Shown here in pieces: positions 12,710-23,289 of a DNA stretch of 64,000 nucleotides. Below the pieces are notes generated by a model. It ran no database searches. It saw only the letters and a list, made by a program, of their open reading frames with translations, and was not told where the DNA came from. The stretch comes from an uncultured Metabacillus sp. (GTDB lineage: Bacteria > Bacillota > Bacilli > Bacillales > Bacillaceae): the NCBI RefSeq assembly GCF_947503125.1, contig NZ_CANNCR010000006.1, positions 1 through 64,000 of the forward strand, read 5' to 3'. Within the stretch, counting starts at the first letter, position 1; every line of letters starts with the position of its first letter. A program made the translations under genes and the position numbers.

Positions 12710-12900
12710 GCAAGTAAGATGAGTATCAATCATTACGGATCTTTATAATGGAAATGGATCGTTGTGTAAAGAGGAAGAAGAAACGATTTTTTCGCCTGGC
12801 AAAAGATTGGTTTGTTTAAATCGTTTCTATTTCAGCTATAATGATGGTGAGAATTCTGCCTTAAGAGGATTGCAAGCAGAACATACCGGAGTGAAACAAA

Positions 12901-13245
12901 ATGAGAAGAAAATATCGAATAAAAAAAAATGAAGATTTTCAAGCTGTTTTTAAACATGGAAAATCGATTGCAAATCGACAATTTGTTATTTACATAATGC
13001 AAAATCCTGAAGAAAAAGAGTTTCGAATTGGGTTATCTGTGAGTAAGAAAATTGGCAATGCAGTGACAAGAAATAGAATAAAGCGCTTAATTCGACAAGT
13101 TTTTTTAGAAGATAAGCATAAAATAGCAAATGGTAAGGAATACATTGTCATTGCCAGAAAGCCAGCAGCTGACATGGGGTATCATGAGGTAAAAAGCAGT
13201 TTAAACCACTTGTTTCGCAAGGCAAAAATCTATCAGTCTAAATGA
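12901..13245 (+). CDS. rnpA: Ribonuclease P protein component
   Basis: A 114-aa basic protein that binds RNase P RNA and helps mature the 5' ends of tRNAs. The family signature is [20 protein letters not shown] (about residues 48-67). The start ATG at 12901 follows CGGAG by about 8 nt. It is slightly short at the C-terminus compared with B. subtilis (about 116 aa). It sits between rpmH and spoIIIJ, the conserved place. Confidence 0.97.
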   Translation: MRRKYRIKKNEDFQAVFKHGKSIANRQFVIYIMQNPEEKEFRIGLSVSKKIGNAVTRNRIKRLIRQVFLEDKHKIANGKEYIVIARKPAADMGYHEVKSSLNHLFRKAKIYQSK

Positions 13246-13440
13246 TTGTCGGAAAAGAAGAAAGCGGCAGTGCTCTTTGGCGCCCTAGCTTGTTAGCTAA
13301 ATAGATGGAAAAATTATTTTTCTTTACTTTTTAAAAAGGAAAAATCATGATAAAAATGATAAGATATGAATGATGTGAAACTTTTTCATTTCATTAACGT
13401 ACGGATAGGTATCTATTTTTTGATTAGGAGGAAATAAGGT

Positions 13441-14208
13441 TTGAAGAGGCGCATACTTTTAATAACTGGCTTTTTAAGTGTATTAACCCTTTTAACTGGA
13501 TGTACGGAGGTAAATCAACCAATTACATCTGAAAGTGAAGGATTTTGGAATTCGTATATTGTGTATCCCTTATCACAACTTATTACATATTTTGCAGAAT
13601 TAAGTGGCGATAATTATGGAATATCAATTGTTTTAGTTACCATTATCATTCGCTTAGCTATATTACCATTAATGATGAAACAGATGAAAAGCTCGAAGGC
13701 AATGCAAGCCATACAACCAGAAATGCAGAAATTAAGAGAAAAATATAGCTCAAAAGATCAACAAACACAACAAAAGCTTCAGCAGGAAACGATGGCGTTA
13801 TTTCAAAAGCATGGTGTAAATCCACTTGCCGGCTGTTTCCCATTAATCATTCAAATGCCAATCTTAATTGGTTTCTATCATGCGATTATGAGAACAGAAG
13901 CAATTGCAGAACATACATTCCTATGGTTTGATCTTGGGGAAAAGGATCCGTACTTTATTCTGCCGCTAATTGCCGGGGTAACAACATTTGTTCAGCAGAA
14001 AATGATGATGGCTGGAACAGCAAATCAAAATCCGCAAATGGCGATGATGTTATGGCTGATGCCGATTATGATTGTGATCTTTGCCATCAGCTTCCCTGCA
14101 GCACTTTCCTTGTACTGGGTAGTAGGTAACTTATTTATGATTGTACAAACGTATTTTGTAAAAGGACCTGAACTTAAGGCAAGCAAAGATGGAGGAACTA
14201 AAAAGTGA
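13441..14208 (+). CDS. spoIIIJ: Membrane insertase YidC1 / SpoIIIJ
   Basis: A 255-aa YidC/Oxa1 family insertase. The TTG start at 13441 follows AGGAGG. The N-terminus is a lipoprotein signal with lipobox LLTGC (Cys21), and five transmembrane segments follow. The cytoplasmic loop after the first of these ([21 protein letters not shown]) is the usual YidC substrate-binding groove region. It inserts membrane proteins; in B. subtilis SpoIIIJ also acts with SpoIIIAE during engulfment to activate sigma-G. Its 3' end overlaps jag by 4 nt, which indicates coupled translation. Confidence 0.97.
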   Translation: MKRRILLITGFLSVLTLLTGCTEVNQPITSESEGFWNSYIVYPLSQLITYFAELSGDNYGISIVLVTIIIRLAILPLMMKQMKSSKAMQAIQPEMQKLREKYSSKDQQTQQKLQQETMALFQKHGVNPLAGCFPLIIQMPILIGFYHAIMRTEAIAEHTFLWFDLGEKDPYFILPLIAGVTTFVQQKMMMAGTANQNPQMAMMLWLMPIMIVIFAISFPAALSLYWVVGNLFMIVQTYFVKGPELKASKDGGTKK

Positions 14209-14840
14209 AAGAGATAACTGCTAATGGACAGACCGTCAATGAAGCAGTGGAAGAAGCATTAAGCCAATTAAAAGCAACTAGAGATGAAGTCGAGATTACG
14301 ATTTTAGATGAAGGTAAAAAAGGTATCTTCGGAATCTTCGGGAAAAAGCCCGCAAATGTCAGAGTAAAATTGATACAAGACCCGGTAAAAGAAGCACATG
14401 CGTTTCTTTCAAACGTGATAAAGAAAATGGGAATAGATGCCGAGATTGAAATAAAACAGTCTGGCAAGGTAGTTAATTTTCAGCTTACCGGAGATAAGAT
14501 GGCTCTTTTAATTGGTAAACGGGGACAAACGTTGAATTCTCTCCAGTATTTAACACAATTAGTAGCGAATCGATATTCAACCTACTATATTCAGATTATT
14601 ATTGACGCTGAGAATTATCGAGAACGCAGAAAAGAGACGTTAATTCAATTGGCGTCCCGTTTAGCGCAGCAGGTTATTCGAACATCAAAAACTGTTTCAT
14701 TAGAACCGATGCCTTCATATGAACGAAAAATTATTCATGCTGCTTTATCTGAATTTCATGAAATAAAAACATATTCTGTTGGTGAAGAACCCAATCGTCA
14801 TTTGGTTATTTCACTAAAAGCAAAAGCCGGCTCAAAATAG
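14205..14840 (+). CDS. jag: RNA-binding protein Jag (KhpB/EloR)
   Basis: A 211-aa protein with three parts: a Jag_N domain (residues 1-50, ending in [15 protein letters not shown]), a KH domain (about 75-140; [15 protein letters not shown] is the GXXG loop region) and an R3H domain (about 145-205, with [16 protein letters not shown]). The GTG start overlaps the spoIIIJ stop. Homologues (KhpB/EloR) bind RNA with KhpA and affect cell elongation in other Firmicutes. A terminator overlaps its stop codon. Confidence 0.96.
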   Translation: MKEITANGQTVNEAVEEALSQLKATRDEVEITILDEGKKGIFGIFGKKPANVRVKLIQDPVKEAHAFLSNVIKKMGIDAEIEIKQSGKVVNFQLTGDKMALLIGKRGQTLNSLQYLTQLVANRYSTYYIQIIIDAENYRERRKETLIQLASRLAQQVIRTSKTVSLEPMPSYERKIIHAALSEFHEIKTYSVGEEPNRHLVISLKAKAGSK

Positions 14841-14853
14841 AGCCGGTTTTTGT
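14827..14853 (+). terminator. jag terminator
   Basis: A 7-bp GC-rich stem (CCGGCTC/GAGCCGG) is followed by TTTTTGTTTT; the loop includes most of the jag stop codon. Confidence 0.9.
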
Positions 14854-15177
14854 TTTGCTAAAAGTTTAAGATTAAGAATATCAAATTTTCTATACAAATA
14901 TAGAATTAGAAAAGTCGAATTTTGACGATTAAGAGAAAAGAAAGATTCTGTTGATAATGGATAAAGTATTCTGTGGTGAAGAGCAAATATTGTTATTAAC
15001 ATGTGGATAAGTTAAAATAAGTAGAGGAATAGTTAGAAAAGGGATAACTGTGGATAAAATAAAGAAGTATTTAGCTTTTGTATAAATGTGAAATATGCTA
15101 TCTTTAAATTTTGGTCAATGCATATAAAAGGATGTCATGATATAGATGAAAGAAACTAAAGAGAGGTGATCGTAGAA
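14854..15177. other. Intergenic region with two DnaA boxes upstream of mnmE
   Basis: This ~320-bp gap has no ORF worth calling. It contains two perfect DnaA boxes in the same orientation, TGTGGATAA at 15002-15010 and 15049-15057. From memory, DnaA binding upstream of trmE (mnmE) is reported in B. subtilis, so this is probably a conserved origin-proximal DnaA site. Confidence 0.7.
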
Positions 15178-16563
15178 ATGGAGTTAGATACAATCGCTGC
15201 GATATCAACGCCTTTAGGAGAAGGGGCTATTGCCATTGTGAGATTGAGCGGTGAGGAAGCAATCGCTATTGCTGACAAACTATTCAAATCCCCGACAAAT
15301 AAAAGGCTAAAAGAGGTAGACTCCCATACGATCCATTACGGGCATTTAATTGACCCGGCAACTGGCAATGTTGTTGAAGAGGTTATGGTTTCCATAATGA
15401 AGGGTCCAAAAACATTTACAAGGGAAGATGTTGTTGAAATAAATTGTCATGGCGGATTAGTGACAGTTAATCGGGTACTGCAATTGGTCGTTCAACATGG
15501 TGCACGAATAGCAGAACCAGGTGAATTTACAAAACGTGCCTTCCTAAATGGCCGAATTGATTTATCTCAGGCTGAAGCAGTAATGGATTTAATTCGAGCG
15601 AAAACAGACAGGGCAATGAATGTAGCCTTAGGTCAAATGGAAGGAAGATTATCAAGGCTGATTCAAAAGCTAAGACAAGAGATTTTAGAAACGTTGGCAC
15701 ATGTTGAGGTAAATATTGATTATCCTGAGTATGATGATGTAGAAGAAATGACTCATAACATGCTGGTTGAAAAAGCGACATATGTCAAAAATGAAATTAG
15801 CAAGCTTTTGCAAACATCCAGCCAAGGGAAAATATTAAGAGAGGGCTTATCAACAGTTATAATTGGAAGACCGAATGTTGGAAAGTCATCTTTGCTAAAT
15901 AGTCTTGTTCATGAAAATAAAGCAATTGTCACCGATATCCCCGGAACGACGAGAGATGTCATCGAAGAATATGTAAATGTAAGAGGTGTTCCACTTCGCT
16001 TAGTGGATACAGCAGGAATTCGCGAAACGGAAGATATTGTTGAACGGATTGGTGTAGAGAAATCGAGAAAGGTCTTAAAAGAGGCAGATCTCATTCTGCT
16101 TGTCTTAAATTATCATGAAGAACTGTCACATGAAGATATCCAGCTTTTTGAAGCCGTTAAAGGGATGGATGTAATCGTAATTGTAAATAAAACAGATTTA
16201 GAACAACGGATTGACCTTCAAAAAGTAAAGGAACTGGCAGCTGGGCGCCCTGTTGTTACGACCTCTTTATTAGAGGAAAAGGGGATAGATGAATTAGAAG
16301 AAGCCATCGGTGCTTTATTCTTTCAAGGAAATGTACAGAGCCAGGATTTGACCTATGTTTCAAATTCCCGCCATATTGCCTTATTAACTGCCGCACAAAC
16401 ATCAATAAATGAGGCATTAAATGGGATTGAGGAAGGGATACCGATTGACATGATACAGATCGACTTAACACGGTGCTGGGAGCAGCTCGGCGAAATTATT
16501 GGTGATGCAGTCCACGAAAGTTTAATTGATCAACTCTTTTCTCAATTTTGTTTAGGAAAATAG
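15178..16563 (+). CDS. mnmE: tRNA modification GTPase MnmE (TrmE)
   Basis: A 461-aa GTPase that with MnmG makes the cmnm5 group on U34 of several tRNAs. It has an N-terminal folate-binding domain (1-120), a helical domain, and an inserted G domain with [12 protein letters not shown] (G1), DIPGTTRD (G2/G3) and NKTD (G4). It ends with the FCLGK C-terminus, whose Cys is catalytic. I chose ATG 15178 (MELDTIA); a GTG four codons upstream lies inside the GAGAGGTGA ribosome-binding site. Confidence 0.98.
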   Translation: MELDTIAAISTPLGEGAIAIVRLSGEEAIAIADKLFKSPTNKRLKEVDSHTIHYGHLIDPATGNVVEEVMVSIMKGPKTFTREDVVEINCHGGLVTVNRVLQLVVQHGARIAEPGEFTKRAFLNGRIDLSQAEAVMDLIRAKTDRAMNVALGQMEGRLSRLIQKLRQEILETLAHVEVNIDYPEYDDVEEMTHNMLVEKATYVKNEISKLLQTSSQGKILREGLSTVIIGRPNVGKSSLLNSLVHENKAIVTDIPGTTRDVIEEYVNVRGVPLRLVDTAGIRETEDIVERIGVEKSRKVLKEADLILLVLNYHEELSHEDIQLFEAVKGMDVIVIVNKTDLEQRIDLQKVKELAAGRPVVTTSLLEEKGIDELEEAIGALFFQGNVQSQDLTYVSNSRHIALLTAAQTSINEALNGIEEGIPIDMIQIDLTRCWEQLGEIIGDAVHESLIDQLFSQFCLGK

Positions 16564-16606
16564 AAAAGCGGAAATAAATTTAGATTTTAAATAAGGAGGA
16601 TATTCT

Positions 16607-18496
16607 ATGTCCTATCATGCCGGAGATTTTGATGTGATTGTCGTTGGTGCCGGTCATGCAGGTGTTGAAGCTGCACTTGCTTCAGCAAGAATCGGTGCCA
16701 AAACGCTTGTTATCACAATTAACTTAGACATGGTTGCATTTATGCCATGTAACCCATCTGTTGGCGGACCTGCAAAAGGCATTGTAGTTCGGGAAATCGA
16801 TGCTTTAGGCGGAGAAATGGGTAGAAATATTGATAAAACACATATACAAATGAGAATGTTGAACACAGGTAAAGGTCCTGCTGTTAGAGCGCTACGTGCA
16901 CAAGCAGATAAATTTGCTTATCAGCATGAAATGAAAAAAACATTGGAAAATGAAAAGAATATTACTTTGCTTCAAGGTATGGTTGACCGTTTAATCGTTG
17001 AAGATGGTGTTTGTAAGGGAATTGTCACCCAAACAGGTGCAGAGTATTCGGCAAAGTCTGTTGTTTTAACAACAGGTACGTTCCTAAGAGGAGAAATCAT
17101 TTTAGGGGAATTAAAATACTCTAGCGGCCCGAATAATCAGCAGCCATCGATTAAGCTTTCAGAGCACTTACAGGAGCTGGGCTTTGATTTGGTACGCTTT
17201 AAAACAGGAACACCGCCACGTGTAAACAGTCATTCTATTGATTACAGCAAAACGGAAATCCAGCCAGGTGATGAAGTTCCGCGTGCCTTTTCATATGAAA
17301 CAACAAAATACATTACAGATCAGCTTCCATGCTGGTTAACCTATACAAGTGAAGAGACACATAAAATCATCGATAATAACCTACATCGTTCACCTATGTA
17401 TTCAGGAATGATCAAAGGAACTGGTCCTCGCTATTGTCCTTCAATTGAAGACAAGGTGGTTCGTTTTAATGACAAACCTCGCCATCAGATTTTCCTAGAA
17501 CCGGAAGGGCGAAATACGCAAGAGGTATATGTACAAGGACTATCAACAAGCCTGCCAGAGGACGTTCAGCAGCAAATGTTAAAAACAATCCCTGGCCTTG
17601 AAAAGGTACAAATGATGCGTGCAGGCTATGCAATCGAATACGATGCGATTGTTCCAACTCAGCTTTGGCCGACATTAGAAACGAAAAAGATTTCTTCATT
17701 ATTTACTGCCGGACAAATAAATGGTACCTCAGGCTATGAAGAAGCCGCTGGACAAGGGATTATGGCAGGAATTAATGCTGCCCAAAAAGCGTTAGGTAGA
17801 GAAGAAGTCATTTTAAGCAGATCTGAAGCTTATATTGGTGTCCTTATTGACGATTTAGTCACTAAAGGAACAAATGAGCCATATCGTTTACTTACTTCAA
17901 GAGCAGAATACCGCTTGCTGCTTCGTCATGATAATGCTGATTTGCGCTTGACAGAAATCGGGAAAAAGCTTGGACTGATTTCCGATGAACGCTTTGAAAG
18001 ATTCTTAAATAAAAAGCAAGCCATCGAAGAAGAAAAGAAACGCTTAGTTTCCACTATTATTAAACCTAACGAAAAAACACAGAAACTAATTCTTTCTGTT
18101 GGAGGAAGCGAACTGAAAGATGGCATTAGAGCTTCGGATTTATTAAAACGTCCAGAAATGACGTATGACCATATTAAGCAACTTGTTCCGTCTGAAATAG
18201 ATCTGGATCCAGAAGTAGAAGAACAGGTTGAAATTCAAATAAAATATGAAGGCTATATTGAGAAATCGTTGCAGCAGGTAGAAAGACTGAAAAAGATGGA
18301 AAACAAAAAAATCCCTGAAAATATTGATTATGATGCCATTAATGGCTTAGCAACCGAAGCTCGTCAAAAGCTAAAACAAGTTCGACCATTATCCGTTGCT
18401 CAGGCATCACGTATATCAGGAGTAAATCCAGCAGATATTTCCATTCTATTGATATACCTTGAACAAGGCCGTATTGCAAGAGTTTCAAATCAATAA
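16607..18496 (+). CDS. mnmG: tRNA U34 modification enzyme MnmG (GidA)
   Basis: A 629-aa FAD protein and partner of MnmE. The N-terminal dinucleotide-binding motif is [15 protein letters not shown] (about residues 10-24). The GidA signatures include [10 protein letters not shown] (about 45) and [16 protein letters not shown] (about 370). A C-terminal helical domain binds MnmE. Full length for the family. AAGGAGG precedes the ATG. It is separated from mnmE by 43 bp and probably co-transcribed. Confidence 0.98.
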   Translation: MSYHAGDFDVIVVGAGHAGVEAALASARIGAKTLVITINLDMVAFMPCNPSVGGPAKGIVVREIDALGGEMGRNIDKTHIQMRMLNTGKGPAVRALRAQADKFAYQHEMKKTLENEKNITLLQGMVDRLIVEDGVCKGIVTQTGAEYSAKSVVLTTGTFLRGEIILGELKYSSGPNNQQPSIKLSEHLQELGFDLVRFKTGTPPRVNSHSIDYSKTEIQPGDEVPRAFSYETTKYITDQLPCWLTYTSEETHKIIDNNLHRSPMYSGMIKGTGPRYCPSIEDKVVRFNDKPRHQIFLEPEGRNTQEVYVQGLSTSLPEDVQQQMLKTIPGLEKVQMMRAGYAIEYDAIVPTQLWPTLETKKISSLFTAGQINGTSGYEEAAGQGIMAGINAAQKALGREEVILSRSEAYIGVLIDDLVTKGTNEPYRLLTSRAEYRLLLRHDNADLRLTEIGKKLGLISDERFERFLNKKQAIEEEKKRLVSTIIKPNEKTQKLILSVGGSELKDGIRASDLLKRPEMTYDHIKQLVPSEIDLDPEVEEQVEIQIKYEGYIEKSLQQVERLKKMENKKIPENIDYDAINGLATEARQKLKQVRPLSVAQASRISGVNPADISILLIYLEQGRIARVSNQ

Positions 18497-18783
18497 AGCG
18501 AGACTACCATCAGTTGGAGGTTTTTCCAACTGATGGTTAGCGAGACTTATCGGATCTTTACGGACAGTTTCCCTAGCTATCTAAATTACATGCAAAGTAC
18601 GGTAGTGGGAATTACTGACCGTTAAGATGGGATAAAGCGAGACTACCATCAGTTGGAGGTTTTTCCAACTGATGGTTAGCGAGACTTATCGGATCTTTAC
18701 GGACAGTTTCCCTAGCTATCTAAATTACATGCAAAGTACGGTAGTGGGAATTACTGACCGTTAAGATGGGATAAAGCGAGACT
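18493..18783 (+). repeat. Perfect 139-bp tandem duplication
   Basis: Two back-to-back 139-bp copies (18493-18631 and 18632-18770) are identical by eye. The first 13 nt of a third copy follow (18771-18783). Each unit carries a perfect 12-bp hairpin (CCATCAGTTGGA/TCCAACTGATGG) and a second, imperfect inverted repeat (ACGGACAGTTTCCC with GGGAATTACTGACCGT). The first copy starts inside the mnmG stop region, so the array fills the mnmG-rsmG gap. No ORF was seen in it. Confidence 0.95.
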
Positions 18784-18810
18784 TATGGGATAAACAGAAA
18801 GGGTTTGGGT

Positions 18811-19527
18811 ATGGATACAGAATTATTTCAGTCAAGTCTAGCGGAGAAGGGAATTGTCCTTTCTCCGCAGCAATTAGAACAATTTGAGTTATACTTCAAC
18901 TTATTGGTTGAGTGGAACGAGAAGATGAACTTGACATCAATCACAGACAAAAAAGAGGTCTATTTAAAGCATTTTTATGATTCAATATCGGCTGCATTTT
19001 ACTTTGATTTCTCAAAGCCGCTTTCTATTTGTGACGTTGGTGCAGGTGCGGGCTTTCCGAGTTTACCGATTAAGATTTGTTTTCCTGATCTTCAAGTTTC
19101 GATTGTGGATTCCTTGCAAAAAAGAATTAATTTCTTAACACACCTGACAAATGAATTGGGCTTAAAAAATGTTCAATTGTTCCATGATCGTGCGGAAACA
19201 TTTGGTCAAGATAAAAGCAAAAGAGAATCGTTTGACGTTGTGACAGCCAGGGCTGTTGCAAGACTTTCGGTTCTAAGTGAACTATGTCTGCCCTTAGTAA
19301 AAAAGAACGGTAACTTTATTGCAATGAAGGCGGCAGCCGCAAAAGAAGAACTTGATGCTGGTAAAAAAGCACTAAATGTACTAGGCGGTAAGGTAAAAGA
19401 CATTCACTCATTTGATCTCCCTTTAGAAAAAAGTGAGAGAACAATCTTATTGATTGAAAAAATAAAAGAAACACCTAAAAAATATCCTAGAAAACCTGGA
19501 ACGCCAAATAAGCTTCCAATTGAGTAA
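18811..19527 (+). CDS. rsmG: 16S rRNA m7G527 methyltransferase RsmG (GidB)
   Basis: A 238-aa SAM-dependent methyltransferase that methylates G527 of 16S rRNA. The SAM-binding motif I is [17 protein letters not shown] (about 70-86). The C-terminus [16 protein letters not shown] is typical. ATG 18811 is preferred, with AAAGGG 7 nt upstream; a TTG two codons earlier (18805) is possible. Loss of RsmG gives low-level streptomycin resistance in other bacteria. It lies downstream of the tandem duplication. Confidence 0.97.
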   Translation: MDTELFQSSLAEKGIVLSPQQLEQFELYFNLLVEWNEKMNLTSITDKKEVYLKHFYDSISAAFYFDFSKPLSICDVGAGAGFPSLPIKICFPDLQVSIVDSLQKRINFLTHLTNELGLKNVQLFHDRAETFGQDKSKRESFDVVTARAVARLSVLSELCLPLVKKNGNFIAMKAAAAKEELDAGKKALNVLGGKVKDIHSFDLPLEKSERTILLIEKIKETPKKYPRKPGTPNKLPIE

Positions 19528-19547
19528 GTGTTTCATTTGAAACACTT
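19526..19547. other. Palindrome between rsmG and noc
   Basis: 10-bp perfect arms (AAGTGTTTCA/TGAAACACTT) with a TT centre start at the last base of the rsmG sense codons. The inner TGTTTCATTTGAAACA differs from parS only at the two central bases. It may be a hairpin terminator for rsmG, though no T tract follows. Confidence 0.6.
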
Positions 19548-19632
19548 ACTGGAACTTTTAAATATTTTGCAGGAAATAATTAAAGAAAAAGAGAATATTA
19601 AAAATGGTAGTTTTTAAAGGTGGTGTAGGTTC

Positions 19633-20514
19633 ATGAAGCATCCATTTTCTCGTTTTTTCGGTTTGGGAGAAAAAGAGGCAGAACAAGTCGTCGTTGATGA
19701 AATAGAACAAGAACAAGAACAAGAAGCAACAGAGGAAGAACAACACAAGGAAGAGGTTAAGAAAATCCTTATTCAGGATATTGTTCCTAATCGCTTCCAG
19801 CCACGTACCGTTTTTTCAGATGAAAAGATTGAAGAATTAGCGTTAACCATTCGTACACATGGAATTATACAGCCAATCGTTGTTCGTGAAATAGATGGGA
19901 AATATGAAATTATTGCTGGTGAGAGACGCTGGCGTGCTGTGCAAACCCTTGGTTGGGAAGAGATTCCCGCAATTGTAAAAGATTTTAATGATACCGAAAC
20001 AGCAAGCGTAGCCTTAATTGAAAACCTGCAAAGGGAAGAATTATCTTCAATTGAGGAAGCAGTTGCTTATGCAAAGCTGCTTGAATTGCATAATCTTACC
20101 CAAGAGGCATTAGCGCAACGTCTTGGAAAAGGCCAATCGACAATTGCGAATAAGCTTCGCTTGTTAAAGCTACCGCAGGATGTACAGGATGCCCTTTTAC
20201 AAAAGCTTATCACTGAGCGGCATGCACGAGCGCTTATTCCTTTAAAAGATCCGGAAGCGCAAACGAAGCTATTAACGGAAATCATCGATAAGCAGCTAAA
20301 TGTAAAACAAACAGAAGATCGAGTAGTTAGGCTACTAGAAAAAAAGAATGTAAAACCAAAACCGAAACGAAAAGCATTTAGTAGAGATACTAGAATTGCC
20401 ATGAATACAATACGCCAGTCGCTAACAATGGTAGCTGATAGTGGTGTAAAGCTGAATACGGAAGAAGAAGAGTTTGATGAGTATATTCAGTTTACGATAA
20501 AAATTCCTAAATAA
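19633..20514 (+). CDS. noc: Nucleoid occlusion protein Noc
   Basis: A 293-aa ParB-like CTPase that prevents FtsZ assembly over the nucleoid. The N-terminus [12 protein letters not shown] is the short amphipathic membrane-binding helix of Noc. An acidic low-complexity linker (Glu/Gln-rich, about 20-45) follows. The CTP-binding ParB/Srx domain includes GERRWRAVQ (about 96) and [14 protein letters not shown] (about 123). The HTH contains [14 protein letters not shown]. It was chosen as Noc, not ParB, because of the N-terminal helix and because spo0J follows separately. Confidence 0.96.
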   Translation: MKHPFSRFFGLGEKEAEQVVVDEIEQEQEQEATEEEQHKEEVKKILIQDIVPNRFQPRTVFSDEKIEELALTIRTHGIIQPIVVREIDGKYEIIAGERRWRAVQTLGWEEIPAIVKDFNDTETASVALIENLQREELSSIEEAVAYAKLLELHNLTQEALAQRLGKGQSTIANKLRLLKLPQDVQDALLQKLITERHARALIPLKDPEAQTKLLTEIIDKQLNVKQTEDRVVRLLEKKNVKPKPKRKAFSRDTRIAMNTIRQSLTMVADSGVKLNTEEEEFDEYIQFTIKIPK

Positions 20515-20562
20515 CCTTTTGTTATTTTTATAGATAAATAGAAACGAAAAATTTCAATATAA

Positions 20563-20606
20563 CACACGAGGACTGGTTGCCTGACCAGCCCTTTTTTCTC
20601 GTGTAG
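20563..20606 (+). terminator. noc terminator
   Basis: A CTGGT/ACCAG stem followed by CTTTTTTC, enclosed in an outer CACACGAG/CTCGTGTA pairing. It is in the noc-soj gap. B. subtilis has yyaB in this gap; here there is no such gene. Confidence 0.75.
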
Positions 20607-20795
20607 GAAACAATCTTTTTAATAAGGAAAATCATCAAAAAGTAGTGTTGAAAACGTGATTTTCTCTATGTAGAAAATACTATTATCGAAGAAATCCAAA
20701 AAAAGACAGACCTTTCGATAAATTTCATGATAAAATAATAAAATGGTAACTAAAAGCTATTCTATTGTTTATTCGTGATGAAAGCAGGTGACATC

Positions 20796-21557
20796 GTGGG
20801 AAAAATTATTGCCATTGCAAACCAAAAAGGGGGAGTCGGAAAGACAACGACTTCTGTAAATTTAGGTGCTTGCTTAGCATACATCGGTAAACGAGTGCTT
20901 CTCGTCGATGTTGACCCACAAGGTAATGCAACAAGCGGTATAGGGATTGAAAAAGCCGATGTTGAACATTGCATTTATGATATTTTAGTAGATGACGTAG
21001 ATGTAAAAGATGTTATTAAACAAACAGCAGTAGAAAACTTAGATATTATTCCAGCTACTATACAATTAGCAGGAGCAGAAATAGAGCTTGTGCCAACTAT
21101 TTCCCGAGAAGTGAGATTAAAGAGGGCAATTGAATCAGTTAAACACCATTATGATTATATGATCATTGATTGCCCACCTTCATTAGGATTGCTAACAATT
21201 AATGCACTGACCGCATCAGATGCCGTTTTAATACCGGTTCAATGTGAATATTACGCATTAGAAGGATTAAGCCAGTTATTGAATACTGTTCGACTCGTCC
21301 AGAAGCATTTAAATACAGAGTTAATGATTGAAGGTGTTCTATTAACCATGCTTGACGCAAGAACGAATTTAGGTATTCAGGTCATCGAAGAAGTGAAAAA
21401 GTATTTCCAAGATAAGGTTTACAAGACGATTATTCCTAGAAATATTCGTTTAAGTGAAGCACCAAGTCATGGTCAACCAATTATCATTTATGACCCAAGA
21501 TCCAGAGGAGCAGAAGTTTACTTAGATTTGGCAAAGGAAGTGGTTGTTAGTGGCTAA
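20796..21557 (+). CDS. soj: Chromosome partition ATPase Soj (ParA)
   Basis: A 253-aa ParA/MinD ATPase. It has a deviant Walker A KGGVGKTTT (about residue 11), VDVDPQGNATSG, and DCPPSLGLLT (Walker B region). GTG 20796 is the chosen start (MGKIIAIANQ), with AGCAGGTG 5 nt upstream; ATGs at 20775 and 20778 would add seven residues not found in B. subtilis. Soj regulates DnaA and works with Spo0J in origin segregation. Its stop overlaps the spo0J start. Confidence 0.97.
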   Translation: MGKIIAIANQKGGVGKTTTSVNLGACLAYIGKRVLLVDVDPQGNATSGIGIEKADVEHCIYDILVDDVDVKDVIKQTAVENLDIIPATIQLAGAEIELVPTISREVRLKRAIESVKHHYDYMIIDCPPSLGLLTINALTASDAVLIPVQCEYYALEGLSQLLNTVRLVQKHLNTELMIEGVLLTMLDARTNLGIQVIEEVKKYFQDKVYKTIIPRNIRLSEAPSHGQPIIIYDPRSRGAEVYLDLAKEVVVSG

Positions 21558-22401
21558 AGGCTTAGGTAAAGGGATAAATGCTTTATTTACTCATATTGAG
21601 GCTGGACAAGATGAAACAGTGCAAGATTTAAAGTTAAAAGAAATTCGCCCAAATCCTTATCAACCACGTAAGGTTTTTGATCAGGAAGCAATCAACGAGT
21701 TAAAAGAATCAATTTTGCAGCATGGCATCTTACAGCCGATTGTTGTTCGCAGGAGCATTAAAGGGTTTGAAATTGTCGTTGGAGAAAGACGCTTTCGTGC
21801 AGCAAAAGAAGCTAAGCTGACGGTCATACCAGCTGTAATTAGAGACTTTTCAGAACAGCAAATGATGGAATTGGCTCTATTAGAGAACTTGCAGCGTGAA
21901 GACTTAACACCAATTGAAGAAGCTCAGGCTTACCAAGCGTTAATGGAAAAGCTTAATCTTACACAAGAGGTGCTCGCAAAACGTCTAGGGAAAAGTAGAC
22001 CTCATATTGCCAACCATATTCGCTTACTATCCTTGCCTGAGAAGATTCAACAGCTTATTTCAGAAGGAAAACTGTCAATGGGACATGGTCGTACACTTCT
22101 TGGTTTGAAGAATAAAGAAAAGCTGAATCTATTAGTAGAAAAAATAATTCGAGAACAGTTAAATGTTCGTCAAGTGGAATTGCTTGTCCAACAGTTAAAT
22201 AATGTTCCACGTGAAACTAAGAAGAAAAAGCCTGAAAAGGATGTTTTTATTAGAGAGCGTGAAACGTACTTACAGGAGTATTTTGGGACATCTGTTACAA
22301 TTAAAAAGCAAAAGAAAAAAGGGAAAATAGAAATTGAGTTCTTTTCTCAAGATGATTTAGAACGTATCTTAGAATTATTGCAATCACAACAATCATCCTA
22401 A
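21550..22401 (+). CDS. spo0J: Chromosome partition protein Spo0J (ParB)
   Basis: A 283-aa ParB CTPase clamp that loads at parS, spreads, and recruits SMC. The CTPase fold has GERRFRAAKEA (about 76-86) and LENLQREDLTPIEEA (about 113). The HTH has GKSRPHIANHIRLL. GTG 21550 (MAKGLGKGINALF) overlaps the soj stop by 8 nt, as expected of the coupled operon. A parS lies inside its own coding sequence near the 3' end. Confidence 0.98.
   Translation: MAKGLGKGINALFTHIEAGQDETVQDLKLKEIRPNPYQPRKVFDQEAINELKESILQHGILQPIVVRRSIKGFEIVVGERRFRAAKEAKLTVIPAVIRDFSEQQMMELALLENLQREDLTPIEEAQAYQALMEKLNLTQEVLAKRLGKSRPHIANHIRLLSLPEKIQQLISEGKLSMGHGRTLLGLKNKEKLNLLVEKIIREQLNVRQVELLVQQLNNVPRETKKKKPEKDVFIRERETYLQEYFGTSVTIKKQKKKGKIEIEFFSQDDLERILELLQSQQSS
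22203..22218. other. parS site within spo0J
   Basis: TGTTCCACGTGAAACT, one base from the parS consensus TGTTNCACGTGAAACA, with the CACGTG core intact. B. subtilis also has a parS at this place in spo0J. Confidence 0.9.
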
Positions 22402-22425
22402 GCTTAATAACTAGTTCAGAAACTG

Positions 22426-22454
22426 CTGGCTCTTCGTCGAGTCAGTATTTTTTA
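22426..22454 (+). terminator. spo0J terminator
   Basis: A 7-bp stem CTGGCTC/GAGTCAG (one G-U) with loop TTCGTC, followed by TATTTTTTAT. Confidence 0.8.
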
Positions 22455-22553
22455 TGCAAGAAATGTTTAATAAGCAAAGTATGATACTTTTTCTGCCAAT
22501 TTTAGAAAGACAATCACAAAATATATAGCAGTCATCAGAAAGGTGGAAAATAA

Positions 22554-23255
22554 TTGGTTTTATTTGGAAGTATTATGAACGCAATAGGCATAATCGCTGG
22601 AACCATGCTTGGTTTATTCCTTAGAAGAATACCAGAGCAAATGAAACAAACGGTCATGATAGCAATTGGCCTTTCGGTTGTTATTCTTGGAATTGATATG
22701 GCATTAAAAAGTGATAATTTTTTTATAGTCATTGTTAGTTTAGTAGTAGGTACAGTAATCGGCGAATGGCTGCGAATAGAAGATCATTTGCACCATGTTG
22801 GAAATGTCCTTGAACGTAAATTAGGGAAATCAGAAAGCGGTAATATTGCTCAAGGGTTTGTAACGGCAACCTTAATTTTTGTTGTTGGAGCAATGGCAAT
22901 AGTTGGAGCACTTGATAGTGGTCTTAGACAGGACCATGCCGTGCTTTTAACAAAATCAATGATCGACAGCTTTACAAGTATTGTATTAGCAAGCACTCTT
23001 GGGATAGGAGTCTTATTTTCAGCGATTCCAGTCTTTATTTATCAGGGTGGCATTTCATTATTTGCAAATGTGATTCATCAGTTTCTATCAGATTCACTCT
23101 TAAATATTTTAATAGCTGAGCTAACAGCAACTGGAGGAGTACTTATCTTTGCAATTGGCATTAATATGCTTGGAATTAAACAAATCAGAGTTGCAAATCT
23201 TCTGCCGAGTATTTTAATTGTCACGATAATAGTTTTATTACAATATTATTATTGA
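22554..23255 (+). CDS. DUF554 membrane protein
   Basis: A 233-aa integral membrane protein. The N-terminus GSIMNAIGIIAGTMLGLFL and later VGTVIGEWLRIED and DSFTSIVLASTLGIGVLFSA are recognisable DUF554 (YdfK/YqgA type) segments. About seven hydrophobic stretches are visible. The start is TTG 22554, with AAAGGTGG about 10 nt upstream. The function is not established; transport has been proposed for the family. It stands alone between two terminators. Confidence 0.85.
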   Translation: MVLFGSIMNAIGIIAGTMLGLFLRRIPEQMKQTVMIAIGLSVVILGIDMALKSDNFFIVIVSLVVGTVIGEWLRIEDHLHHVGNVLERKLGKSESGNIAQGFVTATLIFVVGAMAIVGALDSGLRQDHAVLLTKSMIDSFTSIVLASTLGIGVLFSAIPVFIYQGGISLFANVIHQFLSDSLLNILIAELTATGGVLIFAIGINMLGIKQIRVANLLPSILIVTIIVLLQYYY

Positions 23256-23260
23256 CATCT

Positions 23261-23289
23261 ACACTGTATATAAAATGCAGTGTTTTTTT
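23261..23289 (+). terminator. Terminator of the DUF554 gene
   Basis: ACACTG/CAGTGT stem with an 11-nt A/T loop and a run of T immediately after. Confidence 0.75.
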
